DNA from: Chloroflexota bacterium | Lineage (GTDB): Bacteria; Chloroflexota; UBA11872; UBA12225 | Direction: 5' to 3' | Assembly: GCA_030447525.1 (NCBI GenBank) | Contig: JAUJOR010000007.1 | Coordinates: 124,001 to 188,000 of the forward strand | Length of the DNA stretch: 64,000 nt | Part shown: positions 25,077-34,517 of the stretch, in pieces | Layout: each line of letters starts with the position of its first letter | Numbering within the stretch: the first letter of the stretch is position 1 | Translations under genes and position numbers: made by a program | Notes under the pieces: model-generated | Database searches by the model: none | Seen by the model: only the letters and a program-made list of their open reading frames with translations | What the model was told of the DNA's origin: nothing

Positions 25077-25691
25077 TTAGCCCATGCGCGTCGTCGCACC
25101 GGGCGTCGAGGCCCCGCCGGTGTGAGTCGGGCTGGTCTCCTGCCAGGCCTGGTTGATCGTTTGAACGGCCTGCTGGATGGCGCTGTCGTTCACCATGTGG
25201 CCATCCTTGCGCAGCTCCCAGACAACGATGTCGGGCATGATCTGGTTGATCTTCTGCACAGCCTGGGCGTAGTCGCGCAGGTGGCGCTGGGCCAGCTGGC
25301 CCGTGCTCGGCTGGCCCAGGGCATTCGCCGTGGTGTGGAGCATGCCATACCCGATGGCGGCCAGGTTGAAGGCGGTGTAGTCGTCTCGCAGGAGCTTGGA
25401 AACGCTCTCCGTACGGAGCTTATCGACGACCCCGGCAGCGACGCCGAACAGGCTGGAGACAGCAGACTTGATGGGGCTGGACTCGCTACCACCGAGACTC
25501 TGCAGATGGTCCTTGAGGGCGTCCCGGTGGGCCTTTACGGTGTTGTGGAATTGCGCTACGGCCTCGGCCGCCTTCGGATGGTCCTTGGCCTCATCGAGCT
25601 GCCGGTCGATCGCCTCTTCGATGTGTGACTCCAGCGCCACCATGTCTCCGACGTACTGCTGCACCGTGTTGAGGTTCTTGTCATCAGGCAT
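25077..25691 (-). CDS. Ferritin-like four-helix protein (DUF892/YciF-like), uncertain
   Basis: 204 aa from the ATG at 25691 (MPDDKNLNTVQQY). It is almost wholly helical: YVGDMVALESHIEEAIDRQL, AVAQFHNTVKAHRDALKDHL, DDYTAFNLAAIGYGMLHTTA, LAQRHLRDYAQAVQKINQIM. The spacing of Glu and His residues resembles ferritin-like bundles of the DUF892/YciF type, stress-associated proteins, but the match is by pattern only. The Pro/Thr tail is disordered. It stands divergent from the XPB helicase. Confidence 0.55.
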   Translation of the reverse strand: MPDDKNLNTVQQYVGDMVALESHIEEAIDRQLDEAKDHPKAAEAVAQFHNTVKAHRDALKDHLQSLGGSESSPIKSAVSSLFGVAAGVVDKLRTESVSKLLRDDYTAFNLAAIGYGMLHTTANALGQPSTGQLAQRHLRDYAQAVQKINQIMPDIVVWELRKDGHMVNDSAIQQAVQTINQAWQETSPTHTGGASTPGATTRMG

Positions 25692-25817
25692 GCGGTTGAT
25701 TCTCCTCTGTTCCCTACCGACCTCTCCTTGCGAGGCAAAAGCGCTGCGCATTTCTCAGTGCAGGTTGCATGCCACCTAGAGCGGGAGCGGCGCCCGAGGG
25801 ACAGGTATGATTCCGGC

Positions 25818-27395
25818 GTGAGCGCTGAGCCGGGTGGGGCTTCGCCACGAGAGGGTCCGGTGCCCTCTGCAGCGGCCCCGGACGTATCTCTACGCCTGCG
25901 GGGCAACGACCTGTTGATCCAGTTTGCCGGCCATGGCCCGCCCGGGGACGACCGTGACCAGGCATTGCGCGCGCAGGTAACGCGTGCAACCGGCCGAGCG
26001 TCCCTGGTCTATGACCGCCGGCTGGGGAGCTATCGCACCCTGGCCTCAGCCTACCGGGCGGTCCGAGAGGGGCTGGAGGCAGACCGCTACCGCGTGGGGA
26101 CGGACTTCGATCCGGCGCCGGCGTTACCGTTCACGCCCCGGCTGTCCCAGGCGCCGCGCCCGTACCAGGAGGCGGCGCTGGAGGCATGGACGGCCGCCGG
26201 GGGCCGGGGGGTTGTCGTCCTCCCTACCGGCGCCGGGAAGACGCTCGTCGCCTTGCTGGCGGTGGCCCGGCAGCGGGTCTGGACCCTGGTAGTGGTGCCC
26301 ACCCTGGACCTCCTGGCCCAGTGGCAGCGAGCGGCGACCGAGCTGCTGGGCGCGCCAGCTGAGAGCGTCGGCGTCTTCGGCGGGGGCAAGCGCGACCTGG
26401 CCCCCATAACGATCATCACCTACGACTCGGCCGCCATCCACACGGGCGACCTGAATTGCTTCGGACTCCTGGTGTTCGACGAGGTGCACCACCTCCCGGC
26501 GTCGTCCTACCGGCTCGCCGCCGAGGGGACGGTGGCGCCTTACCGGCTGGGCTTGTCGGCCACGCCGGAGCGCACTGACGGCCTGGAGCGCGACCTGGCG
26601 CACCTCGTGGGGCAGGTGGTCTATTCCCGATCGCCGGGCGAGTTGGCCCAGCACCTGGCCACCTTTCGCGAGGAAAAGATCACCATCGCCTTGAGCCCGG
26701 ATGAGCAAGGGGCCTACGACGCGGCCATGGCCGGCTACCGCGCCTTTCTGCGCCGCCGGCGCTTGCGCATTACCTCGCCGGAGGACTTTCAGCGCTGGGT
26801 GATCTGGCACAGCGCTAACGATCCGGAAGCCCGAAAGGCCATGCTGGCCCACCGCGAAGCCCGGCGGCTGGCCTTCAACGCAGCCGCCAAGACGGCAGTC
26901 CTGATCCAGCTGCTACAGCGCCACCACGACGAGCGCGTGCTGATCTTCTCGGAGTTCACCGCCGTGGTCGAGGGGCTCAGCCGTGACCTGCTGATCCCTG
27001 CCATCACCTACAAGACCCCCCCTGCGGAGCGTGCCGCCGTCCTGGACGGCTTCCGCAGCGGGCGCTTCACCAAGCTGGCCACCGGCCGGGTGCTGAACGA
27101 GGGCGTCGACGTGCCGGATGCCAGCGTGGCCATCGTCCTCAGTGGGACAGGGACACGCCGGGAATACGTCCAGCGCCTGGGCCGCGTCCTGCGGCCAAAG
27201 GCCGGCCCGGCGGTGCTCTACGAGCTGATCACAGAAGAGACGGGCGAGGTGCACCTTACCCGCCGCCGGCACGCCCGGCCCCGCGGCAGCCGGGGGGCAC
27301 GATCCAGTGACCAGGCAGGCAACGGCGAGGAAGCGCTCAGCACCGAGCGTCATGCGCCGCGCACCTGGGGGGAAGGCAAGGGAGCGGGGCCCTGA
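25818..27395 (+). CDS. XPB-type superfamily 2 DNA helicase
   Basis: 525 aa from the GTG at 25818, the most sensible start, although the frame is open from 25728. A damage-recognition-like N-terminal region of about 110 residues precedes the motor: RPYQEAALEAW (Q-like motif), Walker A LPTGAGKT at 135-142, DEVHH at 221-225, LSATPERTDG from 246, and in domain 2 VLIFSEFTAVVE and motif VI YVQRLGRVLRP. This order and the compact size match archaeal/bacterial XPB, a 3'-5' helicase that opens DNA in repair. A Bax1-type nuclease gene follows after three bases, the known partner of XPB in archaea. Repair by unwinding and incision is the likely joint role. Confidence 0.88.
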   Translation: MSAEPGGASPREGPVPSAAAPDVSLRLRGNDLLIQFAGHGPPGDDRDQALRAQVTRATGRASLVYDRRLGSYRTLASAYRAVREGLEADRYRVGTDFDPAPALPFTPRLSQAPRPYQEAALEAWTAAGGRGVVVLPTGAGKTLVALLAVARQRVWTLVVVPTLDLLAQWQRAATELLGAPAESVGVFGGGKRDLAPITIITYDSAAIHTGDLNCFGLLVFDEVHHLPASSYRLAAEGTVAPYRLGLSATPERTDGLERDLAHLVGQVVYSRSPGELAQHLATFREEKITIALSPDEQGAYDAAMAGYRAFLRRRRLRITSPEDFQRWVIWHSANDPEARKAMLAHREARRLAFNAAAKTAVLIQLLQRHHDERVLIFSEFTAVVEGLSRDLLIPAITYKTPPAERAAVLDGFRSGRFTKLATGRVLNEGVDVPDASVAIVLSGTGTRREYVQRLGRVLRPKAGPAVLYELITEETGEVHLTRRRHARPRGSRGARSSDQAGNGEEALSTERHAPRTWGEGKGAGP

Positions 27396-27398
27396 TTG

Positions 27399-29375
27399 AT
27401 GCCCTTCCCGCTGAGCGACCTCAAGCGCAGCTACGGGCGCAGCGGCGTGGCCGGCGGCCCGCCGGACGTCCGTCCCTACCTCCTGGCGGGGCGGGAGCTC
27501 GCGGCGCAGCGCCGGCGCCTCCTGCTTGTGATCGACTGGCATGCCCGGGGCGTTGGACGCCCGCGACAGGCCTTGGACTTCGACGAACTGGCCCAGTTGG
27601 TCGGAGACTACCGCCTGGCCCGCTGCCTGGGGGCTTGCCTGCAGACCAGTTTCCGCTTCGTTCCGCAGTCCTTCGAAGACGCCGTGGCGGGGGCCGCGCC
27701 GGCCGGCGCCCGGCAGCAGCTGGCCGAGTCCGGCGCCCGCGGGCCGACAGATCTGCGGCTGCGGGTGTTCGAGACCGTCGGCGCCGAGCACGGGGGCTTT
27801 GTGACGGTGGAACAACGCCCCGCTGTGCTGGCCGGAGTGGCCGCCGGCCTGGGGTTGGAGCCAGAGGCGCTGGAGACCTTGCTCTGGCTAGACGCCGAGG
27901 GAAACCATCGCCTGGACGCCGTGGCCCCACTGCCCACACCCGAGGCCCTGGCGGCGGCCTATAACCGCCGGGCGCTGGCCACGCTCCTCGTCCGCTCCAT
28001 GTCCGCCGATCTCATTCTGCCGGCCCCGGATGGGGCGACCATCAGACGCCTCTACCTCATGGTCAAGCGCCATGGGCTACTGTGCGATCTACAGCTCGTT
28101 GAGCCGGCGCGGGGGGCGGCCGGGGGCGTTCACGTCCACCTATTCGGGCCGCTGGAGGTGTTTGGACCCCGCACGCGTCACGGCGATCGCTTCGCCGGCG
28201 TGCTGCTGGGGCTCCTCTACCGTTTTCCAGCCCTGCAAGGTAGCGCCCGCGTCCTGCTCAACGAGCGGGAGTATCGCTTGGGCCTGGGGCCCGACGTGGC
28301 GGTTGCCCTGGGTGGGGAGGACCCACTACACCTCGCTGTGGCCGAGGCAGGTGCCCTGGCCGCCAGTTCCGAGGGCGATGTGGCGCCAGAGGGCCCCGCC
28401 GGGGCCCCTTTGGACGAGCACTCGGCCGGGGCTGTGGCCGCCTCAGGAGGGTTGTCGGCGTCCGCCGGGCCCACGGCGCTGGTCGCCCGCCCGGAAGGGG
28501 GGGAGTCTTTCGACAGCGACGTCGAGGCCCAGCTGTTCGCCACCTTGCGGGGCATGGAGCGGGGCGGCGATGCCGCCGGCTGGACAGTGGAGCGGGAGCC
28601 GGAGCCATTGATCCACGGGACGACGGTGATGGTGCCGGACTTTGCCCTTAGCCGCCCGCCGGCGCGAGGCCGGCCGGGTCGGCGGGTGTACGTCGAGGTG
28701 ATCGGGTTCTGGACGGCAGCTTACCGCGAGCGGAAGCGGGACAAGCTGCGCCAGCTCGCCGGGCAGGCCGACCTGCTACTTATCATCCAGGAGGCCCTGG
28801 CCAGCCACTTCCAGGGGCTACCCTTCCCCATCCTCACGTATAAGCACCGCGTCCCGGCAGGCGACCTGATCCGCCTCCTCAACCGGCTGTATGTCCACTC
28901 CCCGGAGGACGCGGTGGACATGGCAGTGGTGCGCCGGGAGCTGGACACCCTCTTGGAGGCCGTGGATCCCGCCCTGGGACTGCTGCTCGCCGAGGAGCTG
29001 CGCCGGGCGCTGGAGCTGCCCACGACCGCCAGCCTCAGTGCCGTCGTGCAGCGATCGCCCGGGAGCGCCGACGGCGCCGGCGCATCCAGCGGGGCGCCCG
29101 GCCCCGTCGGCGGCTGGCGCTGGCTGCCGGGCGTGGGGATGTACCACCGACGGTGGCTCGACGACCTACGGGCTTGCTGTGCCGCGACGTTCGACACAGG
29201 CGATGGGAACGTCTCGTTGGAGACGCTACGGGAAGCGGTGCGAGCCTCCGGCCTGGCGGCGGCCGAATTGGCCGCCGCGCACCTGGAAGCCCTGTTGCCG
29301 GCGGCGGGGTATGAAGTGGACCGGCAATCCCTTTTCGAGGCCACCGTCCGCCGGCTGAACGCCCCTCCGGCCTGA
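27399..29375 (+). CDS. Bax1-like DUF790 endonuclease, partner of XPB
   Basis: 658 aa from the ATG at 27399, right after the helicase stop; a TTG one codon earlier is also possible. It starts with the DUF790 pattern (LSDLKRSYGRSGVAGGPPDVRPYLL, CLGACLQTSFRFVPQSFE) and contains LVRSMSADLILPAPDGATIRRLYL and HVHLFGPLEVFGPRTRHGDRF. The nuclease core at about residues 405-460 has PDFAL followed by VYVEVIGFWTAAYRERKRDKL, a PD-(D/E)xK-like arrangement of Asp, Glu and Lys seen in Bax1. Compared with archaeal Bax1 it has an inserted low-complexity stretch (about 315-365) and a C-terminal extension. Coupling to XPB supports a helicase-nuclease complex that nicks DNA during excision repair. Confidence 0.85.
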   Translation: MPFPLSDLKRSYGRSGVAGGPPDVRPYLLAGRELAAQRRRLLLVIDWHARGVGRPRQALDFDELAQLVGDYRLARCLGACLQTSFRFVPQSFEDAVAGAAPAGARQQLAESGARGPTDLRLRVFETVGAEHGGFVTVEQRPAVLAGVAAGLGLEPEALETLLWLDAEGNHRLDAVAPLPTPEALAAAYNRRALATLLVRSMSADLILPAPDGATIRRLYLMVKRHGLLCDLQLVEPARGAAGGVHVHLFGPLEVFGPRTRHGDRFAGVLLGLLYRFPALQGSARVLLNEREYRLGLGPDVAVALGGEDPLHLAVAEAGALAASSEGDVAPEGPAGAPLDEHSAGAVAASGGLSASAGPTALVARPEGGESFDSDVEAQLFATLRGMERGGDAAGWTVEREPEPLIHGTTVMVPDFALSRPPARGRPGRRVYVEVIGFWTAAYRERKRDKLRQLAGQADLLLIIQEALASHFQGLPFPILTYKHRVPAGDLIRLLNRLYVHSPEDAVDMAVVRRELDTLLEAVDPALGLLLAEELRRALELPTTASLSAVVQRSPGSADGAGASSGAPGPVGGWRWLPGVGMYHRRWLDDLRACCAATFDTGDGNVSLETLREAVRASGLAAAELAAAHLEALLPAAGYEVDRQSLFEATVRRLNAPPA

Positions 29376-29413
29376 ACCGTCCTGACCCTCTGACTGGGCC
29401 AGGTCCCGAGAGA

Positions 29414-31375
29414 TTACTTGGCCATGCGTTGCAGGGCGAGGTAGGCCGGTCGGGGTGTGAAGTCTCGGTTCAAGATGCCAAAGGGGGGCTTCTCGTCGCT
29501 CGCCGGGAGGTCAGGGAGCGTCCCGAAGTTGAGGTTCCAGACGAACATCACCCCCATCCACGGGTAGCGCGTCTTGGCCAGGTCGAAGGCGTGGACGAGA
29601 TAGCTGGCCTGCTGGGCCTCGGTGATGTCATTGCCGTACTCGTAGCCGGGGGCCCGGTTGGCCGTGCTCCAGCCGAACTCCGTCAGCCACATTCGCTTGT
29701 TGGCATCGCCGTTGCGCTCCATCACCGCCCGGAGCTGCTCGATGCGCCGAAAGTAGAAGCTTGGGTGGCCGCGGAATGGCTGCGTGCTGACGGTATTGGG
29801 GTCCGTCTCGGGCGCGTTATTGTACCCACCGGCGTGGGCGCCGATGGCGTCCGAATACTGCTTGATGACACCGCCCTGGTATTGGTACATCTGCTCGAAG
29901 TACAGCAGATCGTCGATGGCAATGCTGGGATCGTTGAAGCCGTTGGGGGTCAAGGCGCCGGAGACGACGATGGCGTTGGGATCGGCCGCCTTGATGGCGC
30001 TGTAGCCAGCTTTCAGGAGCTCCACGTAGTCCCCGGCGTTGATGCGCCCCCCGCCCCACTCGCGGCTGAAGTTCTGCTCATTCCACACCTCGTAGGCCCG
30101 GACCTGCCCCTGGTAGCGGCCGGCCAGCTGGCCCATAAAGCTGGCGAAATCGTCCAGGTTATCCGGGGGGCCGTTGGTGCGCCCGTCGGCCCGTGACCAG
30201 CTGGGGGAGCTGACGACGCTGAAGAGGATGTTCAGCGGGGCGCTGAGCGAGAAGTCGACCATCTTGTCCAGCTCGTTCCAGTCGATCTGGCCCTTGGTGC
30301 GCTCCACGTCCGCCCAGCGTACCTGCTGCTTGATCCAGCCGAAGTCGGCCTCCTTGACCAGGCGAGTCACCCGTCCCATGTCCTGGTACCAGAGATGGGC
30401 GCCCATGCCGTAGCCCAGCCGGTTCGGGTCGTAGGGGGGGGGCAGCTTGCGACCCGGCGTCACCGGCACGCCTTCCTGGGCAAAGGCCCCGCTAAGGTCG
30501 GTGCCGGGTAGCTGCGCCGGACGGGCCAAGCCGAGCGACCGCCCGGGGGCATACTGACGGTAGAAGCGGCTGGAGCGGGCGTCGCTCTCCAGATCCGGGG
30601 GGAGGTTTTCGCCGGTCAGGATAGCCTTGAGATAGTCCGCCAGGAGCAGGCCCTGAGTCAGGTTGCTGGCGGCGTCATAGTGCATGATCCCACGCTGGAA
30701 GCGGAGATAGACGAAGCCGGCGTTGGTCGGATCGTAGGCCGGCTGGCTGGTTGGCACGCCCCACAGCTCGAGATTGATGCCCGGCATCAGGGTGGGTGGC
30801 GCCTCTCGGTTGGGAAAGGCCTCCTCATAGCGGACGGTGTTATTGAAGGCCTGGTTGAAGGCTACCGGGAGACTGGCCCAGACGTCCGGGGCGTTACTGC
30901 GGACGAACTCGGCCACGCGCGTGCCGTAGTCCGGCGCCGAAGCGTCGGGGACACCGGCCAGCACCTGGGCGCTGACGGCAGGGAAGACGGAGCCGTTGAT
31001 GCGGGTGTACGGCATCAGGTCTTCGTCCAGGATGTTGAGCGTCCCGACGTTCCCGTCTGGCCGGACTTGCATGATCTGGCGCTGGAAGAACTGCACCTGG
31101 GTGCCCAAGAACAGGAAGCCTCGCGAGACGGGGTACCCAAAGGTACGCAGGCCACCGCGCTTGGTGAAGAAGTCAGCGAACTGGGAGTTGGCGATGCGGA
31201 ACCCGGTCTCGCTGAAGAATGGGAGGGAATCCTGGCCGGCCGGGGCGTCGACCGCGCCGGGGAGCGTCGCCTCAGCGGGGCTGTGTTCCGGAGCGGCCAG
31301 GGCCGTTAGCGCTCCGGCGGCGGGTGAGAGCAGGGTGCACAGGGCAAGCAACAGGGAGAGTAAGGTACGAGTCAT
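29414..31375 (-). CDS. Secreted clan GH-A glycoside-hydrolase-like protein, first copy
   Basis: 653 aa. The ATG at 31375 has AAGAGG close ahead and opens a signal peptide (TLLSLLLALCTLLSPAAGALTALA); the ATG at 31390 is an alternative. Residues about 50-300 form two repeats of a domain starting FFSETGFRIANSQFADFFTKRGGLRTFGYPVSR, common in secreted Chloroflexota proteins. The C-terminal half (from about 330) is a TIM barrel with both clan-A catalytic Glu: acid/base in YEVWNEQNFSREWG and nucleophile in RMWLTEFGWST. It likely hydrolyses a beta-linked polysaccharide outside the cell; the substrate is unknown. Convergent with the Bax1 gene and divergent from the sugar-nucleotide enzyme at 31664. 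Confidence 0.82.
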   Translation of the reverse strand: MTRTLLSLLLALCTLLSPAAGALTALAAPEHSPAEATLPGAVDAPAGQDSLPFFSETGFRIANSQFADFFTKRGGLRTFGYPVSRGFLFLGTQVQFFQRQIMQVRPDGNVGTLNILDEDLMPYTRINGSVFPAVSAQVLAGVPDASAPDYGTRVAEFVRSNAPDVWASLPVAFNQAFNNTVRYEEAFPNREAPPTLMPGINLELWGVPTSQPAYDPTNAGFVYLRFQRGIMHYDAASNLTQGLLLADYLKAILTGENLPPDLESDARSSRFYRQYAPGRSLGLARPAQLPGTDLSGAFAQEGVPVTPGRKLPPPYDPNRLGYGMGAHLWYQDMGRVTRLVKEADFGWIKQQVRWADVERTKGQIDWNELDKMVDFSLSAPLNILFSVVSSPSWSRADGRTNGPPDNLDDFASFMGQLAGRYQGQVRAYEVWNEQNFSREWGGGRINAGDYVELLKAGYSAIKAADPNAIVVSGALTPNGFNDPSIAIDDLLYFEQMYQYQGGVIKQYSDAIGAHAGGYNNAPETDPNTVSTQPFRGHPSFYFRRIEQLRAVMERNGDANKRMWLTEFGWSTANRAPGYEYGNDITEAQQASYLVHAFDLAKTRYPWMGVMFVWNLNFGTLPDLPASDEKPPFGILNRDFTPRPAYLALQRMAK

Positions 31376-31663
31376 GTTCCTCTTGGTCATGTACTGGGGT
31401 ATGTCCACGCCCATATAACGCGTGCGCCGGGCGGCGGTTAGCTGGATCATCGTTGGAGACCTCACAGTTGCCTGGCACGGCCCGCCCGTCCGCCGGCGGT
31501 TCTCGGGTCGTTGCACCGCCCAGGCGAAAGTCTTTACCAGCGGTCTCACTCGTGGTAGCGTAACCCTGTCCCCGGCCGGCGAGCCCGTGCCGGCGCTGGC
31601 ACGCACCCCGTCGCTCGGCAGGCTGCAGATCGCCACGCTCCACTTACTTAAGGAGGGAAGCTC

Positions 31664-34285
31664 ATGAAGGCCGTTGTCATGGCCGGGGGCGAAGGCTCCC
31701 GCCTGCGCCCCTTGACTATCGGTCGGCCCAAGCCCATGGTGCCGATTGTCAACGCCCCGGTCATGGAGCACATCTTTGGTCTTCTCCGGCGCCACGGCAT
31801 CACCGAGGTGGTGGTCACGCTGCAGTACCTGGCACGGGTGATTCAGGAGTACTTTGGCGACGGCAGCGACTTCGGAATGCAGATCCACTACGCCGTCGAG
31901 GACACCCCGCTGGGGACAGCAGGGAGCGTGAAGAACGCCGAGCACCTCCTGGACGAGCCGTTCGTGGTCATCAGCGGTGACGCCCTGACCGATTTCGATC
32001 TACAGGAGATCATCCGTTTCCACGAGCAGAAGGGGGCCATGGCTACCCTGACGCTGTATCGGGTGCCCAGCCCACTGGAATATGGGGTGGTGATCGTCGA
32101 CCGGGAAGGCAAGGTAGCCCGCTTCCTGGAGAAGCCTACCTGGGGAGAGGTCTTCTCGGACACGGTGAACACGGGGATCTACGTCCTGGACCCCTCCATC
32201 CTCCGATACGTCCCGCCCGGCGTCCCGGTGGACTGGAGCAGCGATGTGTTCCCGCAGCTCCTACGCAACAACGATCCCATGTTTGGCTTCGTCGCCGGTG
32301 GCTACTGGTGCGACGTCGGGAGCATCTCCGAGTACGTACGTGCCAACACGGACATGCTCAACCGGCAGGTGGGACTGGAGATGCCGGGGCAAGAGGTGAC
32401 CACTCAGACCTCCGGCCGGGTCTGGCTAGCAGGGCCGGAAGGCGACGCGACGATTGATCCGTCGGCCCGCCTCTACGGGCCGGTGCTCCTGGGAAAGGGA
32501 GTGGAGATCCGAGCCAACGCCGTGGTGCACGGGCCCTCGGTGATCGGTGATTACAGCATCGTCGACGAACGTGCCACGATCGACCGGAGCATTATCTGGT
32601 CCAACTGCTACGTTGGGGAGAACACCGACCTGCACGGCGCCCTGATCGGCAGGCAGTGCAATCTCAAGGCCGGGACGGCGGTGTTCGAGGGGGTGGTCGT
32701 GGGGGACAACTGCACCGTCGGGGAGGGGGCCATCATCCGCCCGAACGTCAAGTTGTGGCCCAATAAAGACGTGGAGGCCGGCGCCACCGTCAGCTCCAGC
32801 ATCATCTGGAGCGCGCAGGCGCGACGGGGGATCTTTACCCGCTCCGGGGTCTCTGGCTCGGCCAACATCGAGATGGTGCCCGAGTTCGCCGCCCGCCTGG
32901 GAGCGGCCTACGGCTCGCTGTTCCCCAAGGGGACGATCGTCACGGCCAACCGAGACCTCTCCAACCAGGCGCGGATGATCAAGCGAGCGGTGATGGCCGG
33001 CCTACTCAGCGCCGGGGTGGACGTCCTGGACATCGGCGAAGTACCCGTGCCCGTGGCACGCTACGAGACGCGCGTCTCTGCAGCCATGGGCGGGTTGCAC
33101 GTCCGCATCTCACCTGATCATGGGCGCCAGATCGACGTCAAGCTCTTCGACGGCGCCGGCCTGAACATCGACAACAGCGCCGAGCGAAAGATCGAGAGCA
33201 CGTTCTTCCGCGAGGACTACCGGCGGGTACCGATGGCAGACGTGGGGGCCATCGTCTCCATTCGCGAGCCGGTCGTGGAGCGCTATCGGGATGCCTTTCT
33301 GGCCCATGTCGACCGCCAGTCCATTGTCCGGGGGCGACTACGGGCAGTGATTGATTACGGCTTGGGGAGCACGTCGGCCATCCTGCCCACGCTGCTAGGC
33401 GAGCTTCGGGCGGACGCCATCACCGTCAACGCCGCTACCCGGTCGGCGTTTACCCTGCGTTCCGCTGCCGATTACGAGCAAGACTTACGGCAGCTGGCCG
33501 CCATCTGCCGGGCCACCGGCGTGCACGCCGGGGCCAAGATGGACAACGACGGCAAGACCATTGCCCTGGTGGACGACGAGGGAAACATCGTTCCAGACAT
33601 GACTGCCCTGGCCGCCTTTGCCGTCCTGGCCTGGCAGGTGCATCCGGGGGGCGCGGTACTGGTGCCCGTCACTGCCCCACGGGTGATGGAGCAACTCGCC
33701 AGCCGGTATGGGGGCCGGGTGCGGCGCGTCCCGGCCAATCCCCAGGCGCAGATGCGGGCGGCCGAGACGGGCTCCCCGTCTACACGCCCGAGGAGCGGGC
33801 TTGCGGGGGATCATGACATCCCGGTGCTGGTGGGAGACGGCCAAGGGAGCTACGTCTTCCCCGACTTCCATCCAGGCTTCGACGGCATGATGGCCGTTGC
33901 CCGCCTGCTGCAGTACCTGGGGATGGTGCAGAAGCGGTTCTCGGAAGTGCTGGCCCTCGTCCCACCGTACTTTCTCTCCAGCGCCGAGGCGCCCTGTCCA
34001 TGGGACGCCAAGGGTCGTGTGATGCGCGGGCTCCATGAGCGGGCCAGCCAGGGGCCGGCCGAGGTCGATGGACAGGCGGGGGGAACGACCCCTGAGCAGA
34101 TCGAAGGTGTGCGGTTCAACCTGGGCGAGGAATGGGCCCTCGTGCTGCCCGACCCCGACCAGCCGGTGTTCCACGTGCACGCCGAGTCCCACTGCGCAGG
34201 GGCGGCGGCTGCCCTCGTAGACCGCTACGTCAACCTGGTCAAGGACCTGCAGGCCGAGACTGCCGCCACCATGGCTACAATCTAA
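31664..34285 (+). CDS. Sugar-1-phosphate nucleotidyltransferase fused to a phosphomannomutase-like domain
   Basis: 873 aa, SD AAGGAGGGAAG ahead of the ATG. Residues 1-235 are a nucleotidyltransferase ([65 protein letters not shown]). Residues about 250-380 are left-handed beta-helix hexapeptide repeats ([20 protein letters not shown]). Residues from about 385 are phosphomannomutase-like ([20 protein letters not shown]). The mutase Ser-His loop is missing: [20 protein letters not shown] stands where TASHNP should be, so the mutase half is probably not catalytic, as in the cyanobacterial relatives usually labelled mannose-1-phosphate guanylyltransferase. It should supply an activated sugar for surface polysaccharide. 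A terminator hairpin follows. Confidence 0.88.
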   Translation: MKAVVMAGGEGSRLRPLTIGRPKPMVPIVNAPVMEHIFGLLRRHGITEVVVTLQYLARVIQEYFGDGSDFGMQIHYAVEDTPLGTAGSVKNAEHLLDEPFVVISGDALTDFDLQEIIRFHEQKGAMATLTLYRVPSPLEYGVVIVDREGKVARFLEKPTWGEVFSDTVNTGIYVLDPSILRYVPPGVPVDWSSDVFPQLLRNNDPMFGFVAGGYWCDVGSISEYVRANTDMLNRQVGLEMPGQEVTTQTSGRVWLAGPEGDATIDPSARLYGPVLLGKGVEIRANAVVHGPSVIGDYSIVDERATIDRSIIWSNCYVGENTDLHGALIGRQCNLKAGTAVFEGVVVGDNCTVGEGAIIRPNVKLWPNKDVEAGATVSSSIIWSAQARRGIFTRSGVSGSANIEMVPEFAARLGAAYGSLFPKGTIVTANRDLSNQARMIKRAVMAGLLSAGVDVLDIGEVPVPVARYETRVSAAMGGLHVRISPDHGRQIDVKLFDGAGLNIDNSAERKIESTFFREDYRRVPMADVGAIVSIREPVVERYRDAFLAHVDRQSIVRGRLRAVIDYGLGSTSAILPTLLGELRADAITVNAATRSAFTLRSAADYEQDLRQLAAICRATGVHAGAKMDNDGKTIALVDDEGNIVPDMTALAAFAVLAWQVHPGGAVLVPVTAPRVMEQLASRYGGRVRRVPANPQAQMRAAETGSPSTRPRSGLAGDHDIPVLVGDGQGSYVFPDFHPGFDGMMAVARLLQYLGMVQKRFSEVLALVPPYFLSSAEAPCPWDAKGRVMRGLHERASQGPAEVDGQAGGTTPEQIEGVRFNLGEEWALVLPDPDQPVFHVHAESHCAGAAAALVDRYVNLVKDLQAETAATMATI

Positions 34286-34291
34286 GTCTTT

Positions 34292-34319
34292 CCGAAGCCC
34301 TTTGGGCCCAGGGCTTCGG
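34292..34319 (+). terminator. Terminator hairpin after the nucleotidyltransferase fusion
   Basis: Perfect 10-bp stem CCGAAGCCCT (34292-34301) with 34310-34319 and an 8-base loop, only 6 bases after the stop codon. No strong T run follows. Confidence 0.6.
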
Positions 34320-34517
34320 GCTCGTGGCTCTAGGCCCGGCGCCGGCGGCAAACACGCTGCGGGAACCGGGCCAGTGGCAAGAACCGATCGCTGCCTGGGG
34401 TCCTGACGAGGGGTACGTCTGCGGGCTCCCGGTGGCACGCCTCACGATCCAGGCAGCGGCCGGTACAGCAGTAGCGAGGCCGGCGCTGCTGTCCGTGCTG
34501 CGCCCGGTTAGCCGCTG

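Noticed and set aside
23874-25628. 584-codon plus-strand frame opposite the XdhC genes
   Set aside because: Fully antisense to three convincing genes, with low-complexity composition typical of GC-rich antisense frames.
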